64,000 nucleotides of DNA. Source: an uncultured bacterium (GTDB lineage: Bacteria; Elusimicrobiota; Elusimicrobia; Elusimicrobiales; Elusimicrobiaceae). Position 1 is the first letter of the stretch, and each line of letters starts with the position of its first letter. Both the position numbers and the translations under genes were made by a program. Location of the stretch: positions 116,056 to 180,055 of the forward strand of contig CASEWB010000011.1 in the NCBI GenBank assembly GCA_949291545.1. The letters run 5' to 3'. Of the stretch, positions 61,591 through 64,000 are shown piece after piece. The notes beneath the pieces are model-generated. The model was not told the DNA's origin, ran no database searches, and was given only the letters and a program-made list of their open reading frames with translations.

Positions 61591-63145
61591 TCAACCGAAA
61601 ATTTTAGTCGTACGCCTTTCCTCTTTGGGGGATATTGTATTATCTTCCCCGGTGTATAAAAACATCAAAGCCAAATGGCCCCAGTCCCACATTACGCTGA
61701 TGGTAAAACCTCAGTTTGCGCAAGTGCTGGCAGGGCACCCGGATATTGACGAAATTATGGTAGCTAAAAAGGGTTTATGGGCCAATATCCGCCAAATCCG
61801 CGCCGGGCACTTTACCCACTACTTGGATTTGCACTCCACTTTAAAAAGTATCCTAATGGGCTTTTTTAGCCAAATTCCGAACCGGGTCCGCTACGATAAA
61901 AACTCGGTGGCCCGCCGTATGTTTGTTAAATTCCACAAAAATTCCCCCGTGTTGGAAAAACATACCCTCGATAAATATTTGGCCGCTTTAAAAGCGTGGG
62001 ATATTGACATTAAATACAAAGAACCCAAACTGGGTGACTGGGCCTACGAACACGCCAATATGAGTGGCAAAAAGGTAGGCAAAATCGGTATTTTTCAAAC
62101 GTCTTTTATTGGAGACAGCGTGCTTACTACGCCGCTTATCCAAAAAACGGCCAAGCTGTTCCCGGATACCAAAATTGTGGTTATCACCCGTCCGCAGACG
62201 GAAGACATTTTCCGCCCCATGAAAGAAGTATCCGAAATTATTTTAAACGACAAAAAGGGTTGGAATAAAATCTTTGGCGTATGGAAAACGGCTAAAGCCA
62301 TTAAAGCTTCGGGCATAGACATTTTGCTCGTGCCGCACCGCAGCTTTAGAAGCGCACTTATTGCCTGGCTCTCGCGCGTGCCGGTACGCATCGGGTTTAC
62401 TTCCAGCGAAGGGTGGTTTTTGTATACCAAAACGGTACCTTTTTCGTGGATGATTCACGACGCGGAACGCAACCTTTCCCTGTTGCAAGGAATTGTAAAA
62501 GAAAAATTCACCGCCGAAAAGCTGAGCATGCGCTTTACTCCGTCCGCCGAAGAAAACGTCGCCCGGTTGATTCACGATTTCAACCTGGAAGGAAAAACCT
62601 TGGTGGGCATTCACGCCGGCAGCGCCTGGCCGACCAAATGCTGGCCGATGGAGTACTTTGTTAAACTCATCAGCCGCCTGCAAACGGAACTGGGCGTGAC
62701 GGCCGTGCTGGTGGGGGGCGGTGCCAAAGACGCCGACTTGGGCGAAAAAATCTGCCAACTTTCGCAAGGCCACGCCGCCAACCTGTGCGGCAAAACCAGC
62801 TTGGCGGATTTAATGGCGCTGATGAAACATTTTAAATTGTTCATCACCAACGACTCCGGCCCCATGCATATTGCCACCGCGTTTGGCGTGCCGACGCTGG
62901 CCATTTTCGGGCCGACCACGCGCGAGCTGGGCTTCTTTCCGTATGGGGAAGGGCACCGCGTGCTGGAAGTGAAGGATTTAGCTTGCCGCCCCTGCGCTTT
63001 GCACGGGGGGAGAAAATGCCCGCTGGGGCACTTTAAATGTATGAAAGACATCCTGCCGGACCGGGTGTTCCAAAACGCTAAAGAAATGCTGGAAGAACAC
63101 CACGCCCTGCCGGAAAAACCTGCCGCGGCTCAGGCACATAATTAA
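61580..63145 (+). CDS. GT9 heptosyltransferase-like protein with duplicated N-domain
   Basis: A 521-aa protein, much longer than usual heptosyltransferases (about 340 aa). Residues about 7-165 form one GT9 N-terminal domain (KILVVRLSSLGDIVLSSPVY). Residues about 180-500 form a complete GT9 enzyme that starts again with KIGIFQTSFIGDSVLTTPLI and has the C-terminal donor-site motifs GIHAGSAWPTKCWP, NLCGKTSL and TNDSGPMHIATAFG. The first copy lacks a C-domain. It probably adds heptose to the Kdo made accessible by WaaA next door (11-nt overlap). Confidence 0.88.
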   Translation: MNDNQPKILVVRLSSLGDIVLSSPVYKNIKAKWPQSHITLMVKPQFAQVLAGHPDIDEIMVAKKGLWANIRQIRAGHFTHYLDLHSTLKSILMGFFSQIPNRVRYDKNSVARRMFVKFHKNSPVLEKHTLDKYLAALKAWDIDIKYKEPKLGDWAYEHANMSGKKVGKIGIFQTSFIGDSVLTTPLIQKTAKLFPDTKIVVITRPQTEDIFRPMKEVSEIILNDKKGWNKIFGVWKTAKAIKASGIDILLVPHRSFRSALIAWLSRVPVRIGFTSSEGWFLYTKTVPFSWMIHDAERNLSLLQGIVKEKFTAEKLSMRFTPSAEENVARLIHDFNLEGKTLVGIHAGSAWPTKCWPMEYFVKLISRLQTELGVTAVLVGGGAKDADLGEKICQLSQGHAANLCGKTSLADLMALMKHFKLFITNDSGPMHIATAFGVPTLAIFGPTTRELGFFPYGEGHRVLEVKDLACRPCALHGGRKCPLGHFKCMKDILPDRVFQNAKEMLEEHHALPEKPAAAQAHN

Positions 63146-63151
63146 CGCATA

Positions 63152-63181
63152 AAAAATCCCCGGTACATCCGGGGATTTTTA
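63152..63181 (+). terminator. terminator of the waaA unit
   Basis: AAAAATCCCCGG ... CCGGGGATTTTT stem with T tract. Confidence 0.92.
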
Positions 63182-63331
63182 TATACAAAACCGTTTTAGG
63201 CACACTGCCCAGCGTTTTTACTCTGCAGTTTTCTTCTTAAAGACCCTGCCGTTTCTTACACCACTATCCTATCGTTTTAAGACGAATGCACGGTGTTTGG
63301 CAACCTTTTTACCGGAATGAAAGTGTATGCA

Positions 63332-63362
63332 AAAAGCCCGGAGTTTTCAGCTCCGGGCTTTT
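63332..63362 (-). terminator. terminator of the pilin-like gene
   Basis: AAAAGCCCGGAG ... CTCCGGGCTTTT stem, 15 nt past the stop. Confidence 0.9.
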
Positions 63363-63376
63363 GCTGACAACAAAAC

Positions 63377-64000
63377 TTATTTGGTAGAACAGGTATACGT
63401 AATGCAATAAATGGTGTTATCCGTATACGGGCCACCTTGATGTCTGCAAGTCGTTCCAAGCAAACGCTCTGAACAAGTGATACTGCCAAACGTATCGGCC
63501 GGGAGCGTATCCGGTATAGTGGTAGCAAACGGATCGGACGATCCGTTAATCCAACACGAATTGACGGAACAAAAACCATTCGCATTAGCAGCCGTCATCG
63601 TTTCCGTCCCAGTTACTTTCCATTGATATTTATCCGTTTCCGACTCCTGAGACCCTCCCGCCGCATTGCAGTCTTTCAGCGCCAGCAGCCACACTTCCTG
63701 CGCCGGAGTCGTGCTGGTTTTGCGTTTTTCCCACACTAAATTACAGCCGGTTAATTCTTTACCGGTATTGGTATGTTCTGCCGTGGGTTCGGGGATATCG
63801 TTCCCCGCCAAATAAAAGCCATAGGTGCTCCCACCTTCATACAGCGAAACCGCACTGCTTCCCGCCCCTTGTATGGAAAGGGTCGACGCCTTTAACGTCC
63901 CTACTTTTTGTTTCAGTTTATTAATGGCGTCCAGCGTGTTTATGTACGAGTCATTCAAATAGGTTTGCTGCCCGCCAAAAATACTTACCTGCGGCAATAA
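63377..64000 (-). CDS. exported Cys-rich protein, possibly type IV pilin-like, 5' partial
   Basis: The minus-strand frame is open to the window edge, so the N-terminus is missing. The visible approx. 207 residues begin LLPQVSIFGGQQTYLNDSYI, then NTLDAINKLKQKVG. This resembles the segment after the hydrophobic helix of type IV pilin-like proteins. The remainder is Ser/Thr/Gly-rich with Cys pairs near the end (CSVNSCW, CSERLLGTTC, YCITYTC), fitting an extracellular disulfide-bonded head domain. The pilin call is inference. Confidence 0.55.
   Translation of the reverse strand, partial: LLPQVSIFGGQQTYLNDSYINTLDAINKLKQKVGTLKASTLSIQGAGSSAVSLYEGGSTYGFYLAGNDIPEPTAEHTNTGKELTGCNLVWEKRKTSTTPAQEVWLLALKDCNAAGGSQESETDKYQWKVTGTETMTAANANGFCSVNSCWINGSSDPFATTIPDTLPADTFGSITCSERLLGTTCRHQGGPYTDNTIYCITYTCSTK

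Overview
Overall: the window looks like a chromosomal segment of a Gram-negative, fermentative, probably gut-associated bacterium. It encodes LPS-core and outer-membrane functions (WaaA, two-domain GT9, LolA-like, ExbB/ExbD/TonB, AsmA, beta-barrel), LDH, GAPDH and pyruvate kinase, meso-diaminopimelate dehydrogenase, and O2/peroxide stress genes (rubrerythrin with a Fur/PerR regulator). An organophosphate:Pi antiporter and many small secreted proteins add to this. The combination reminds me most of Elusimicrobiota (Elusimicrobium / Avelusimicrobium-like), but that is an inference from gene content, not a proof.

Layout: 1-12,538 is host backbone on the plus strand. It starts with the 3' end of pnp, a nucleotidyltransferase, a secreted protein and an HtrA-like lipoprotein, then accB with a winged-helix partner. 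A tight nine-gene run follows: ftsK, a LolA-like lipoprotein, pgsA, pgpA, exbB, exbD, tonB-like, a membrane protein and an epimerase. After tRNA-Ser(GCU) (12,677-12,767) comes an AT-richer island up to about 21,930. It carries a large serine recombinase with a DUF2924 partner, a 20-nt fragment matching a tRNA 3' end, two paralogous small repeat proteins, a PD-(D/E)XK nuclease and a DnaB-type ATPase. It also holds a decayed ankyrin gene, three IS3-type remnants and a five-gene phage/ICE-like cluster (DUF2924, DUF4314, two unknowns, zinc ribbon).

22,051-46,360 returns to host-like genes of mixed orientation: hydrolase, cyclophilin-like, macrodomain, tandem-repeat proteins, pyrophosphatase, LDH, DAP dehydrogenase, trypsin-like protein, YbaK, GAPDH and SIMPL. 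Two small ORFs each closed by a terminator precede a secreted ART-like protein whose start codon appears to be ACG. Then come a beta-barrel, AlaX-like, pyruvate kinase, a secreted ankyrin protein, an OPA antiporter with a truncated paralogue, a 1435-aa secreted/membrane protein and an AMP-binding enzyme. 46,705-64,000 holds two tandem DHA2 efflux pumps, rubrerythrin/PerR, Fe-ADH, a cupin/HxlR divergent pair, a BaiN-like flavoprotein, a membrane protein, Na/Pi cotransporter, DUF1232, AsmA, waaA, an unusual N-N-C heptosyltransferase, and a partial pilin-like protein at the end.

Most notable: (i) at least eight genes have a -10 box 6-9 nt before the start codon and no Shine-Dalgarno, implying leaderless mRNAs. 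(ii) A conserved element built on CAAAAGGCCCA/TGGGCCTTTTG sits against the -35 box of three genes for exported proteins. (iii) A small repeat-protein family appears twice in the island, each copy divergent from a nucleic-acid enzyme. (iv) The 1435-aa protein has no family I recognise.
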